From the NCBI GenBank assembly GCA_963730555.1, contig CAVSSS010000024.1:1-64000 (forward strand): 64,000 bases of DNA, written 5' to 3'. The position numbers were made by a program, and so were the translations under genes. The notes under the pieces are model-generated. The model ran no database searches. It saw only the letters and a program-made list of their open reading frames with translations, and had not been told where the DNA came from. Positions 27,301-36,047 of this stretch are shown piece after piece (the first letter of the stretch is position 1; each line of letters begins with the position of its first letter). This DNA is from Roseiarcus sp963730555 (GTDB lineage: Bacteria; Pseudomonadota; Alphaproteobacteria; Rhizobiales; Beijerinckiaceae).

Positions 27301-28524
27301 GCGCAGCCAAGCGATCCAATCGTCGCCAGCTACCATGCCTTCGCAAGGTCGGGCGGCGAGAAGTTGCGGCGTTTTGCCGCCTTCCAGGCTGCCGCTGACG
27401 GAGAAGCCGGAGAGAATTGGCGTCTCTGGACGCAGGATCTGCGCGACGGCGACGCCAAGGCGATCGACCATGCAATCGAACGCAACCGCCAAGGCTTCGA
27501 ATTTGCCCTCTTCTGCCAATGGCTCGCCGACCGCCAGCTTGGAGAAGCCGCCGAGCGCGCGCGGAACTGCGGCCTGGAAATTGGCCTCTACCGCGACCTT
27601 GCCGTCGGGGCCGCGCCGGACGGCTCCGAATCCTGGGCGCACGCCCAAGCGCTCGCGCACGGGGTCACGATCGGCGCTCCGCCCGATCCTTTTTCCGTCC
27701 AGGGGCAGAACTGGTGCCTGCCGGCGCCCAATCCGCTCGCCGGCGCGCGCGAGGGCTGGGCCTCGCTCAGCGCTGTCTACCGCGCCAACATGCGCCACGC
27801 GGGGATGCTGCGCATCGATCACGCGATGGGCCTGCAGCGTCTGTTCCTTATTCCCGATGGCGCGCGCCCGGCAGAAGGCGCCTATCTCGCCTATCCGCTT
27901 GAGGACCTCATCGGCCATATCGCGCTCGAAAGCGAACGCGCGCAGTGCATGGTGGTCGGCGAAGACCTCGGCACTGTCGCCGATGGGTTCCGCGATCGGC
28001 TGACGCGCGCCAATATCACCGGCATGAGGGTGCTGTGGTTCGAGCGCAAGGGCGTTGAGTTCGTGTCTCCTGCGTCGTATCCGCCGACGTCGGTCGCCTG
28101 TGTCGCAACGCATGATCTGCCGACGCTCGCTGGCTGGTGGCAAGGGGCCGACATCGCCGAACGGCTGTCGCTCGGTCTTTTGAGCCTGGCCAAAGCGGGC
28201 GAGGCGATCGCCGCGCGACGCGAGGAGACGCGCGCCCTTCTGCGTGCGCTTGGCCAGGCGGGCTTCACAGTCTCACAGACGGAGGACGGGCCGCTTCCCG
28301 ACGCGACGGCCGCCGCCGTTCACGCGCTGATCGGGGGGTCAGCGTCGATGTTCGCTCACGCTCAGTTCGACGACCTCGTCGGCGAAAAGGTTGCGACCAA
28401 CCTGCCCGGAACCGACCGCGAGCGCCCCAACTGGCGCCTCAAAGTCGGCCCGGACATCGCCGCCGCCTTCGCCAGCCATCGGGCGCAGGCGAGCCTCGCG
28501 GCGCTGGCCAAGGGGCGGATGTAG
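24373..28524 (+). CDS. bifunctional glycogen debranching enzyme GlgX / 4-alpha-glucanotransferase MalQ
   Basis: A 1383-residue fusion. Residues about 1-660 form a GlgX-type isoamylase: CBM48, then GH13 with nucleophile Asp in VDGFRFDLGTSLG, acid/base Glu in LIAEPWDVGPGGY and VAHDGFTLRDLVSYDRKHNE. Residues about 690-1383 form a GH77 amylomaltase: SPYYPSDRRFIDPIFIDA, nucleophile in LRIDHAMGLQRLF, acid/base in VGEDLGTV, and THDLPTLAGWWQG. One polypeptide would cut alpha-1,6 branches from phosphorylase limit dextrin and recycle the released maltotetraose-type oligosaccharides. Uninterrupted over 4.1 kb. The start overlaps the stop of glgA (ATGA); last gene of the operon. Such fusions are known in some alphaproteobacteria, so it is unusual rather than new. 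Confidence 0.92.
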   Translation: MNDPKAARGVTVSARGLEAALVLPNAEGASLCIYDGDREIVRAPMARDADGVLRGLAPGFGAGARYGFRVQGPYDPKRGFRFDPSKLLADPYAWRFDRPFRLHPSMFAFGEDTSRYASKAIAGAAPAGEPGHKRIAPEALIIYELNLRGFSRLNLAIPEAIRGTFAALTHPASIAHLSGLGVTAVEIMPADTFVDERHLPPLGLSNAWGYNSVVFGSPDPRLAPGGWEEVRAATDALHAAGMEAILDVVFNHNGESDQLGPTLSFRGLDNAAWFRLDPNNLELYVNDAGTGNCLALDRPLVIEMAIGALRRWMVQGGVDGFRFDLGTSLGRRDTGFDPEAPFFQALAADPILGKARLIAEPWDVGPGGYRLGQFGPAFGEWNDRFRDAARRFWRGDPGLRGEIATRMAGSRDVFARAQAPSKSVNFVVAHDGFTLRDLVSYDRKHNEANGENNRDGTENNDSWNHGVEGPSEDPAIVESRSRDERNLLLLLLASRGTPMLAMGLELGFTQGGNNNAYAQDNATSAIDWRTADASLIAFTARLIALRRANEGLSRDAFLTGSPFDASQLADVEWRDANGPMTESGWNDAEGGVFVAVFATPQGDGLDRAAVAMNRSNADTEVRLPTLRPGMAWRALIDTHDPDTPERWLALADLVRIRARSSLILAEAPTAGGVNSGAPGVETIGKLASVAWIAAEWTDIAGKRMIVSPESKIALLKALGLEVASEAQARESLTRLIDETQRRRLPFSLVLRHGEPLVAPLRDAPGKTDARIEREDGAAAEWSIEAADGVVRDLHDGRSVSERAIALPPLPIGRHRLIVGGVECSLTIAPAQAYSPKAAARKRFGVAAQLYALRRGGKDDSDQGIGDFSALAVAGEKLGQAGAAYLGVSPLHMLFPRDRERASPYYPSDRRFIDPIFIDALDDAGLPRDEALNAALAALAPQFAAASETEYVEYEEVWLAKRAALEARSAAFARLRAAQPSDPIVASYHAFARSGGEKLRRFAAFQAAADGEAGENWRLWTQDLRDGDAKAIDHAIERNRQGFEFALFCQWLADRQLGEAAERARNCGLEIGLYRDLAVGAAPDGSESWAHAQALAHGVTIGAPPDPFSVQGQNWCLPAPNPLAGAREGWASLSAVYRANMRHAGMLRIDHAMGLQRLFLIPDGARPAEGAYLAYPLEDLIGHIALESERAQCMVVGEDLGTVADGFRDRLTRANITGMRVLWFERKGVEFVSPASYPPTSVACVATHDLPTLAGWWQGADIAERLSLGLLSLAKAGEAIAARREETRALLRALGQAGFTVSQTEDGPLPDATAAAVHALIGGSASMFAHAQFDDLVGEKVATNLPGTDRERPNWRLKVGPDIAAAFASHRAQASLAALAKGRM

Positions 28525-28548
28525 GCCCGGCGGGGCGCGCGCCGCCAA

Positions 28549-28862
28549 TCAGCCTTCGAAGAAACCAGGATGCCGCGACACGAAATCCTCGAGTTCCCCA
28601 GCACTGACCCCAGATGCGCCCGCGTTGCCTCGGCCGCACATTCCGGGCCGCGTCCGGCAATCGCTTCGAAGATCGCTCGATGCTCGGCGTAGGTCCCCGC
28701 GATCCGCCCCGGCGCGGGGAGCAGAGTTCGGCGAACCGGTCAAGATGCATGACGCGTGTCGAGTTTGTGAAAGCCAGCAAGGTCGCCGCTGTCGAGCGCG
28801 GCGCGTTGATAGCTGAGGGCGATGACAATTCCATCCAGCCGCAGCGCACTCAAAGGTCTGCG
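28549..28862 (-). pseudogene. GntR-family regulator, FCD-domain fragment
   Basis: Leftward, three frames give pieces of the ligand-binding FCD domain: LDGIVIALSYQRAALDSGDL then AGFHKLDTRHAS (28860-28760), PGRIAGTYAEHRAIFEAIAG (28720-28660), and ELEDFVSRHPGFFEG ending at 28549. There are at least two frame breaks plus missing sequence, and no winged-helix DNA-binding domain upstream. The density of lesions and the absent N-terminus point to a true remnant. It is convergent with the glycogen operon. Confidence 0.65.
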
Positions 28863-29079
28863 CGCTGCGGAAGACACTCAAACGCCACCGTCGTCGCCGG
28901 ATTGCGTCTGCCGTCGGACGATCGCAAGCCCCTCCTTTCTGCCGGATGGATCAAAGGCTTTCGAGGCCCTAGAAAAAGGCTTCTCTTGAGATCGCGGCGC
29001 GGAAGACATTTCCGTTGCGTGTCCAGCGGGGACGTGGGGCGGTCTCAAGAGACGCCACAGGCCGAATGGGGGCAGGACA

Positions 29080-31131
29080 ATGCATTGGACTCGAGTAGGC
29101 AGACTCGGATCAACGCTACCGAGTACGACTTTTTGTCTATTGGCGATCGCTGCCGCCAGTCATCCCGCCAAAGCGCAAACCTGCCCCGACACGCCGCCGA
29201 CGCAGACCCTCAAGATCTTCAACGATTCGGACCAATATCTCTTTCCAGAGCTTGAAACGGGCCTCGGCGCGCCGGATGTCTGGATGCAAGCGATCTGCAA
29301 GGTTCCAAACAGCAAAACCGGAACTCTGACTTATGGGAGGAATACGACCTTCCGATTCTACGTGAGCCCGCAAGGAGGCATCGCGCCGGGGCAGAGCGTC
29401 TCGATCACGATCCCCCTCTTCACGCAACTGGTTCCGACCGTCGATCCAACGCAGATGAACCAATATGCGGAATGGTGGCAGGGCGAAAACATCCAGATTT
29501 TTTCGAGCCCAACATCGACGCCGCCGAGGGCGTACGCGGAAGACTACAATTCGATATCGAGGACCGCGCAAACTCCGCTGACGTCTCAGGCGGCCAATCC
29601 GACTTTTCCGAGCTGCGCCGGAAACCCCTGTCAATTGCAATTCTTCTCCGACGCCAAGGGCACGCTGCCGAAGAATGGCCCGAGCCAGCTGTTCGAGGCC
29701 ACGCTCGGCGCCCGCCAGGCGCAGCCCGTGGTCAACAACTCCCCGCCGAACAGCCTCGACGTCGCCAACGCCGATTTCGACGTGAGCTACGTCAACGTCG
29801 CCTACATGACAGGCGCGATGGGACCCTATCAGAACGACCAGGTCGGCTATGTCGGTTCGCCGATGCAACCCGTCACGCCGCTCAGGAGCTTTCGCGCCAT
29901 TCTCAAGCAATTCCAACAGGACACGAATTGGCCGCGCTTCGTGGTCACTTATTCGGACGGCAAGATCGAACAGATCCCCAAGCTGCCGTCGCCGCTTGAA
30001 TTGTTGGCGAGATTGAGCGGCGCCAATCCGCCTACGGATCTGGACCCCGTGCCGCAATGGCCGACTAAGGTGTGGCCGCCTATACAGGCGCTCCGCGACA
30101 ACTGGATCACGTACACCAATTCCTGCACGCATAGCGCAGCCGGTTACACGACCTTTTGCGACGCGCTCCTCAACGTCAAACAAATCATCATGGACAATTA
30201 TGCGAATTACCAGAGCCTGTTCACCAGCACCGGCCCTTGCAAGGGAACGCCGGTCGACGCCACCCTCGATCGCATCTTGCTGCATGCCTACGGCTGGACT
30301 CCGTGGACGGAGGCCGAGTCGGGCGATGGCTGCGGGCCGGCCGCAAATCTGCTCGAAAACACGCCTGGCTATGCCGACAATGGTTACGAGAAATATGCGA
30401 AGGTCAAACTGGAGTTCGACAACCTGCAATATGGCGTTTATTCAGACGCGGCTTACGCCTTCAACCCTTGGGTGCAGTTCCTTCACGGAGCGACATATCT
30501 GAACATACCGGGTGTCTACGCCTATTCTGTCGACGACGCGGTAGGCAACATCCAAGTCGAGGCCCAGGGGTTCATCATCGATATCGGAAGTCTGGAGCAC
30601 CTCGAAAATCAATTGCCGGCTGCGCCGCCCATCAACATTTCCCTCGGCTATTCGCCGACCGACGCGGTCAGGTTCGTTAGCTATGGCGTGTGCTCGAACG
30701 ATCCGGCGCGAACCAAAGCCGTCAATCCGCTCAATCCTGCCTTTATCATCAATGCCAACGCCCCGCAGAACTGCCCGGTCTATCTCACAGACAATAAGCC
30801 TACGCCGCAAACCTACACTTTCACGGTCGCCAAGCCGCCGCCATTCACGATATTCACGATAGCTCAGGTCGCGAACGGGGACGCCAAATGGAATAACGGT
30901 TCAACGGACAACACCACGAGCGTCATCGACTGCAGCAAGAACCTGACAACTCCGCCGTTCCAGCAGTCGAGCAAGGCATGGTGCTGCAGCTTGACGAACA
31001 GCCGGGGCGTCTCCGCTTATTCGCAGCCGGATCCCCACGACCCCCACCAATCGCTCACGCATATCGTCTCGACGATCCCCGCCTTGCCTTATGCCTCCAC
31101 CAACGAGACGGCATGCAGCATGGGACGGTAG
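29080..31131 (+). CDS. large secreted protein of unknown function, 683 aa
   Basis: Signal peptide: basic start, then hydrophobic TTFCLLAIAAASHPAKAQ with cleavage near residue 32. The mature protein opens with TLKIFNDSDQYLFPELETG and is rich in Asn, Pro, Thr and aromatic residues, with about twelve Cys that could form disulfides, and FNPWVQFLHGATYLNIPGVY late in the sequence. The opening resembles beta-sandwich secreted glucanase/thaumatin-like proteins, but I see no catalytic signature and do not assign a family. AGGA precedes ATG 29080. Single gene, intact, flanked by remnants on both sides. Confidence 0.65.
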   Translation: MHWTRVGRLGSTLPSTTFCLLAIAAASHPAKAQTCPDTPPTQTLKIFNDSDQYLFPELETGLGAPDVWMQAICKVPNSKTGTLTYGRNTTFRFYVSPQGGIAPGQSVSITIPLFTQLVPTVDPTQMNQYAEWWQGENIQIFSSPTSTPPRAYAEDYNSISRTAQTPLTSQAANPTFPSCAGNPCQLQFFSDAKGTLPKNGPSQLFEATLGARQAQPVVNNSPPNSLDVANADFDVSYVNVAYMTGAMGPYQNDQVGYVGSPMQPVTPLRSFRAILKQFQQDTNWPRFVVTYSDGKIEQIPKLPSPLELLARLSGANPPTDLDPVPQWPTKVWPPIQALRDNWITYTNSCTHSAAGYTTFCDALLNVKQIIMDNYANYQSLFTSTGPCKGTPVDATLDRILLHAYGWTPWTEAESGDGCGPAANLLENTPGYADNGYEKYAKVKLEFDNLQYGVYSDAAYAFNPWVQFLHGATYLNIPGVYAYSVDDAVGNIQVEAQGFIIDIGSLEHLENQLPAAPPINISLGYSPTDAVRFVSYGVCSNDPARTKAVNPLNPAFIINANAPQNCPVYLTDNKPTPQTYTFTVAKPPPFTIFTIAQVANGDAKWNNGSTDNTTSVIDCSKNLTTPPFQQSSKAWCCSLTNSRGVSAYSQPDPHDPHQSLTHIVSTIPALPYASTNETACSMGR

Positions 31132-31208
31132 GTTACGGCGCTCATCACCCTTGCGTCGACCGGGAAGGTGAGACTGCCGAGCTGTCGACGCATAGCCATA
31201 CGGCCTGT

Positions 31209-31447
31209 ATGGATCTCCGTATCAAGACCACGCTCAATATCGATGACACTGTCATGGCTCAGCTCAAACGCGAGGCGGCGCGCCAGAAACGGACGATGTC
31301 CGACCTGGTTGAGACTGCTTTGCGCAATCTGTTCCACCGCCAGCAGACACCCAGCGAGGTCTCTCCCCTTCCGACCTTCATGGGCGGCAACTCTTTTGTG
31401 AGATTGGGGACCGAGACGCTCTCCATCAAGCTATGGAAGAGCGATGA
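31209..31447 (+). pseudogene. VapB-type antitoxin, frameshifted near its end
   Basis: MDLRIKTTLNIDDTVMAQLK followed by RTMSDLVETALRNLF is a ribbon-helix-helix antitoxin. The C-terminal toxin-binding part should read GDRDALHQAMEER and end at 31447, overlapping the toxin start by 4 bases (ATGA), but this lies in another frame; the break is near 31395. Without it the frame runs on into arginine-rich sequence. The toxin next to it is also damaged. Confidence 0.6.
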
Positions 31448-31883
31448 CCCTCGTGGTCGTCGTCGACACGAACATCCTCGTTTACGCGGCGGGCCGGATT
31501 TTCAATGGCATGTGAAGTCGCGTGACTGGATCGAAGAGCGACGCAGCCGGCCGGACGCCTGGTAGGTGACGTGGCCGATCGTTTACGAATTCATGCGCCT
31601 CACCACACATCCCCGTGTCATGCGCAACCCGTGGAGCGTCGCCGGCGCCTGGGCCTTCGTCTCGACCCTGCTCGCCACGCCGGGGCTCGGGGATCCTCTT
31701 CCGACTGAACGTCATGCATCGGTCGCCACGCATGTCATCGCCGAGGTTCCCTGGCTTGCGGGCAATCTCATTCACGACACGCATACGGCGGTCCTGATGC
31801 GCGAGCATGGCGTCGCCAGAATTTGTACGCGGGACGCGGACTTCCGGCGTTTCGCCTTTCTCGAGGTCGTCGAGCCCCGCTGA
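31444..31883 (+). pseudogene. VapC-type PIN-domain toxin, frameshift plus in-frame stop
   Basis: The start reads MTLVVVVDTNILVYAA with the first PIN-domain Asp. After a frame break near 31490 it continues FQWHVKSRDWIEERRS, hits TAG at about 31563, then resumes TWPIVYEFMRLTTHPRVMRN ... HDTHTAVLMREHGVARI and TRDADFRRF, which hold the remaining acidic residues. A toxin with one frameshift and one nonsense codon should be inactive. Confidence 0.7.
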
Positions 31884-31941
31884 GATGAGCATCCACCTTG
31901 GACGAAGGACGCTGAGACGGAAGCTTCGTCTCGCCCAAGAA

Positions 31942-31966
31942 AAAGGGCGGCTTCGCGCCGCCCTTT
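31942..31966 (-). terminator. rho-independent terminator of rplM-rpsI
   Basis: A 10-bp perfect stem, AAAGGGCGGC and GCCGCCCTTT, with a 5-base loop, located 24 bases past the rpsI stop. Read leftward the stem is followed by a T run (TTTTTCTT), as expected for an intrinsic terminator of the leftward operon. Confidence 0.8.
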
Positions 31967-31989
31967 CCGATTACAGACGAATAAACGCC

Positions 31990-32472
31990 TCAGCGCTTCG
32001 AGAACTGGAAGCTAGCGCGCGCCTTGCGGTGGCCGTACTTCTTGCGCTCGACCACACGGGAATCGCGAGTGAGAAAGCCTTCCTTCTTCAGCGCGGGCCT
32101 GAGGTCCGGCTCGTAATAGGTCAAGGCCTTGGCGAGACCGTGGCGCACCGCGCCTGCTTGGCCGGAGAGGCCCCCGCCGCTCACCGTCACCGTGAGGTCG
32201 TACTGGGTGATGCGGTTCACGACCACGAGCGGTTGGCTCAGCACCATGCGCAAAACTGGCCGGGCGAAATACTGGTCGAGCGGTTTCCCGTTGACGGTCG
32301 CAAGCCCCCTGCCCGGCTTGATCCAGACGCGCGCAACCGCGTTCTTGCGTTTACCGGTCGCGTAGGCGCGTCCGTACTTGTCGAGCTTCTGTACATGGAC
32401 CGGCGCTTCTTGAGTGGCCGGTGCAGCCGACGTACCCGCAAGGTCGGCAAGAGAGGAAAGAGTCTCAGCCAT
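31990..32472 (-). CDS. rpsI: 30S ribosomal protein S9
   Basis: 160 residues. The C-terminal two thirds are a canonical S9: YGRAYATGKRKNAVARVWIK, then GGGLSGQAGAVRHGLAKAL, and the universal ending KKYGHRKARASFQFSKR, whose tail reaches the P-site tRNA. The roughly 35-residue N-terminal extension (MAETLSSLADL...) is usual in alphaproteobacteria. The start overlaps the 3' end of rplM by 8 bases. Intact frame. Confidence 0.96.
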   Translation of the reverse strand: MAETLSSLADLAGTSAAPATQEAPVHVQKLDKYGRAYATGKRKNAVARVWIKPGRGLATVNGKPLDQYFARPVLRMVLSQPLVVVNRITQYDLTVTVSGGGLSGQAGAVRHGLAKALTYYEPDLRPALKKEGFLTRDSRVVERKKYGHRKARASFQFSKR

Positions 32473-32948
32473 TGTTTTCAGCGCTCCGGCTGTTCTTGGG
32501 ATTGAGTTTGGCGACGTCAAGCACGGTCGGCGATTGGGCGGCGTGCGGGTGGTCCGGACCCTTGTAGACGCGAAGGTTGCCGAGTTGCTTCTTGCCCAGG
32601 GGCCCGCGCGGAAGCATCCGCTCGACCGCCTTCTCGACAATCCGCTCGGGAAAACGGCCATCAAGGATCGACTTGGCCGAGCGCTCCTTGATGCCGCCGA
32701 TATAGCCCGTATAGTGGTGATAAACTTTCTGGTCGCGCTTCCGGCCGGTGAACACCACCTTGTCGGCGTTGACCACTATGACGTTGTCGCCGTCATCGAT
32801 GTGAGGGGTGAAGCTGGGTTTGTGCTTGCCGCGCAGCCGCATGGCGACGATCGAAGCAAGCCGTCCGACCACCAGGTCCTTGGCGTCGATCAACCAGCCA
32901 CTTCTTCTCGACCTCCGCCGTCTTGGTCGAATGGGTTTTGCCGAACAT
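32465..32948 (-). CDS. rplM: 50S ribosomal protein L13 (one frameshift)
   Basis: The main frame (IDAKDLVVGRLASIVAMRLR, then HYTGYIGGIKERSA and RMLPRGPLGKKQLGNLRVYK) is a complete L13 except for its N-terminus. The start, MFGKTHSTKTAEVEKKWLV, lies in another frame; the break is near 32888, where CTGGTTGATCGAC should be CTGGTGATCGAC. Length 484 = 3n+1. L13 is normally a single essential gene, so this is almost certainly a miscalled base. ATG 32948 is the likely start. Co-transcribed with rpsI. Confidence 0.92.
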
Positions 32949-33090
32949 GGATAAGTCCGTTCGAATTCAGGAGGCGCGCTTCTATCCGCGCGGAATAAGG
33001 AATGTCAACCGCCAAACGCCGGAATCGGTAAGAAAACCGCCAATGTCAGCTATGCGGTATCATGATACCGCGACCTTGCTCGGCTGCCGC

Positions 33091-33547
33091 TCACGGCGCA
33101 ACGGCGTCGCGGCGCGCGGGAATAGAATAGGTCCCGGTCGCATGGGCGACCATTTCCCTCTCTCCGTCGGAATAGAGCGCCACTTCGCCGACCGCGAGCC
33201 TTTTGCCGAGCTTGATCAGCCTCGCCTTGCCAACGAGATCGGCGGGCGCCGGTTTGCGGAGGAAATTGATCGTAGCGCTGGTAGTGACCGCGAGCGCCAC
33301 GCGACCGATCTCGCTCAAGATCGCGACGTAAAGCGCGCTGTCGCAAAGACCGAACATCGTGGGGCCCGCGATCGTGCCGCCAGGCCGCAATTGCCTCGGG
33401 ATGATAAGTCAGGCGCAGAGTGGCGGTCATCGGCCCGAGGTCCTCGATGCGAAGATCGCCGCTCTTCCAAAACTCTGGGAAGATCTCGACGAGATAGGCA
33501 TGCAATTGGTCGATCGTGAACGGACGCGCTTTGACGGTGTCGTTCAT
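33091..33547 (-). CDS. PaaI-family hotdog thioesterase (one frameshift)
   Basis: Acyl-CoA thioesterase-like protein. The N-terminal frame (MNDTVKARPFTIDQLHAYL, then TATLRLTYHP) joins the frame RPGGTIAGPTMFGLCDSALY ... TTSATINFLRKPAPADLVGK, which contains the hotdog helix and the substrate-site region. The break is near 33395: CCCGAGG should read CCCAGG; length 457 = 3n+1. This gene commonly stands upstream of rplM-rpsI in Hyphomicrobiales, as here. Substrate unknown. Confidence 0.8.
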
Positions 33548-33630
33548 CCAGCGATCCTGAAACTACGGGCGAAGGCAGAGGCCCCTCTCCCTCATAAATG
33601 ATCGTGCGAATGACGCCTATGCCCCGTTGG

Positions 33631-34139
33631 TCATGAACGGTGAACGGCGGCTTGCGCGTGCGGCCCCCGAGAACAGCCTCTCGGCGACGCCGCGATGGAC
33701 GACGTCAGAACGTCCTGTAGCTCCTTCCGGCACGCCTCGGCGAAATCTCGTAACGGATCAACATGACGGCCGATCCAATTCTCGCGCATTTCGCCATCGT
33801 CATGTTCGGCGAGAGATACGTGTCGACGATGATCCGCACCAGAGTATCGGCGGCGTCTACGACTTCTGGCGAGGATAGAAGCCGGATCCGGTTCGTCAGC
33901 CCATAAATTCCCATAAGCGCGGTGACGTCGTCGCGCCGATTTTGCAGAGCATCCGCATAGAGCTTCGCCGCCTCGTCGAGAAACCGGCCGAACAGCGCGG
34001 CGCGAGCGTCCTTCTCCGCCGCAATCCTCTGCGCCCGGGTTTGCGCCTGCTGCGTCACCCATGAGGTCGCGAACGAGGCAAGGCCGCCGATGGCGGTTCC
34101 GGCCAGCGCTGCGAAGGCCGATATGTAGGCTGGCTCCAT
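33631..34139 (-). CDS. hypothetical membrane-anchored protein (one frameshift)
   Basis: N-terminal membrane helix MEPAYISAFAALAGTAIGGL, then a helical cytosolic region with RIAAEKDARAALFGRFLDEA and VDAADTLVRIIVDTYLSPN. Near 33795 the frame ends in a non-homologous tail, while the next frame continues MRENWIGRHVDPLRDFAEAC and RKELQDVL, a better ending; the length of 509 = 3n+2 suggests one missing base. Proteins of this shape are widespread hypotheticals in the order. No function assigned. Confidence 0.5.
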
Positions 34140-34160
34140 TGGACCGCTTGATCAGACGCC

Positions 34161-34979
34161 TCAGGCGGATGGCTTCGCCACCGGCGGCGCGAGCGCGACC
34201 GAAGCCTCGGAGGTGAGCATCAGGAACGTCAGCGACTCCTGAAGATAGAGGCGCACGACGCTGTCGGTGTGGCTCAGATAGCCGATCGAGACATCCTGGC
34301 CGATATGCAGGTCGAAGTCGCCGCCGCGGGTGGTGAGCACGAAGGCCCCATCGATGGCTGGGGCCCAGATGATCTCGTCTTTGACGAGCTTCTTGACGTG
34401 CTCCAGCACCGGGTAGCCGTTGTCGGCAGTCTCCGCCAGGGCGGTGTAGGCGTCGGCGCCGAGCACGACCGAATAGGGCCCGTTGACGCCAACGAGCCTG
34501 AGCTGGCTCAACGCCTGGGCGATTGCGTCCGGATATTGCCGCACGTCGGCCGGCAACGTCATGATCGGATTGCTCGTCCCCTGGCGGATGCCTTCAATCT
34601 GAGCGGCTGCGTAGCCTTCGAAGATCGCGCGATCCTCTGCATAGGCGATCTTCTGCGCGGCGTCCTTCGCCGGTTGCCAGTCGGCGTCGTTCGCGCCGCG
34701 CTCGACATCGTCGATCTCATGACGATCGAGCTCGAAGGGGACCCGGATTTCGACCAGAGGCTTGACGTCGCGCTGCCGCGCCAGCACACCCTCGCCAGGC
34801 GCATCGATCGTCTTGAGGTGGCCGGTGCCGACCGCGGAAAGGCTGACGCCGCCAGGCCCTTCGACATCGACCACGCGCCGTCCGGCCAGGTAGCGTTTGA
34901 GGGTGCGCTTCGCCTCCTCTTCGATTTGGGCCCATGCCGCATCGGAGATGGGGGCAAGCTCGCGGTGAAGATTATTCAT
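34161..34979 (-). CDS. encapsulin nanocompartment shell protein (family 1)
   Basis: HK97-fold shell protein that self-assembles into a protein nanocage around its cargo. 272 residues; the N-terminal MNNLHRELAPISDAAWAQIE and RRVVDVEGPGGVSLSAVGTG are diagnostic for the linocin M18/encapsulin family, followed by the E-loop region and, near the C-terminus, SHTDSVVRLYLQESLTFLML. The start overlaps the stop of the DyP peroxidase gene (ATGA), the usual cargo-shell arrangement. Intact frame. Confidence 0.93.
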   Translation of the reverse strand: MNNLHRELAPISDAAWAQIEEEAKRTLKRYLAGRRVVDVEGPGGVSLSAVGTGHLKTIDAPGEGVLARQRDVKPLVEIRVPFELDRHEIDDVERGANDADWQPAKDAAQKIAYAEDRAIFEGYAAAQIEGIRQGTSNPIMTLPADVRQYPDAIAQALSQLRLVGVNGPYSVVLGADAYTALAETADNGYPVLEHVKKLVKDEIIWAPAIDGAFVLTTRGGDFDLHIGQDVSIGYLSHTDSVVRLYLQESLTFLMLTSEASVALAPPVAKPSA

Positions 34980-36047
34980 GGCCCCTTTTCTCCTTTGAGC
35001 GAGCCGATTCCGAGCGACCCCTCAGACGCCGCGACCACCGGTGGCGACGGCGCGGCAATTGGTTTGGCGGCAGGCGCCGGCGCCGCGGGAGCGACTTCGC
35101 CTCCCGAGTCGAGGAATGTCGTGGACGGTACGAAAAACAGGGTTCCCGTGACCGCGCGGCTGAAGTCGAGGATCCGATCATAATTGCCGGGAGGCCGGCC
35201 CACGAACATGTTCTCGATCATCTGCTCGGTCACCCGTGGGGTTCGGCAATAGCCGATGAAATAGGTGCCATATTCGCCGGCGCCGACCTGGCCGAAGGGC
35301 ATATTGTCGCGGACGATCTGAAATTCTTTCCCGTTCTCGGAGATTGTCGTCAGCGCATTATGCGCCGATGTCGGCTTGACCGCGTCGTCCAGTTCGATAT
35401 CGGCGAGCTTGGTGCGGCCGATGATGCGCTCCTGCGTTTCGGTCGGCAGCGCGTTCCATCCGGCAAGATCATGAAGGTATTTCTGGGTGATCACATAGCT
35501 GCCGCCGGCGAATGCGGGATCCTCCTCGCCGATGAGCGCGGCGTCGATCACCGCTTGCCCGCGCGGATTTTCCGTGCCGTCGACGAAGCCCAGAAGGTCG
35601 CGGTCGTCGAAATAGCGAAAGCCGTGCACCTCGTCGACCGCGGTCACCGCATCGCCAAGTCGCCCCATGATCTGCGTCGCCATTTCGAAGCACAGGTCCA
35701 TCCGCTTGGCGCGGATATGGAACAGGAGGTCGCCAGGCGTTGCGATCGCGTGGCGCGATCCGGCTCGGAACTCGCGGAACGGATGAAGCTCCGCCGGACG
35801 CGGATCGCCGAACAGCCGGTCCCAGGCGTCGGACCCGATGCCCAGCACGCAGGATAGCCCGGCCTCGAGATCGCGAAATTCGACAGCGCGCACCAGGCCC
35901 GCAAAGTCCGCGCAAAACGACCGCACGGCGCCGACGATTGTCCTCGCCCGGATTGATTGTCACGACTAGGAAAATCGCGGCGCGCGTGAGTGGCGCCGAT
36001 ACGGGCTGTGCAACGACAGCGTCAGGCTGTGAGGTCGTGTCGGCCAT
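34976..36047 (-). CDS. DyP-type peroxidase, encapsulin cargo (one frameshift)
   Basis: Heme peroxidase of the dye-decolorizing family. Seen: the catalytic-Asp motif GFVDGTENP, the proximal-His region DAVKPTSAHNALTT, and GTYFIGYCRTPRVTEQM. The C-terminus is an Ala/Pro-rich linker ending in EGSLGIGSLKGEKGP, which carries the SLGIGSLK encapsulin-targeting peptide. The N-terminus (MADTTSQPDAVVAQPVSAPL) joins the main frame near 35942; length 1072 = 3n+1. Corrected, about 356 residues. Directly upstream of and coupled to the shell gene, so it should be packaged inside the cage. Confidence 0.9.

Noticed and set aside
26215..28143. Long leftward open frame (642 codons) opposite glgX-malQ
   Set aside because: Arginine-rich antisense shadow of a GC-rich gene; the forward strand encodes a complete two-domain enzyme with all catalytic motifs.
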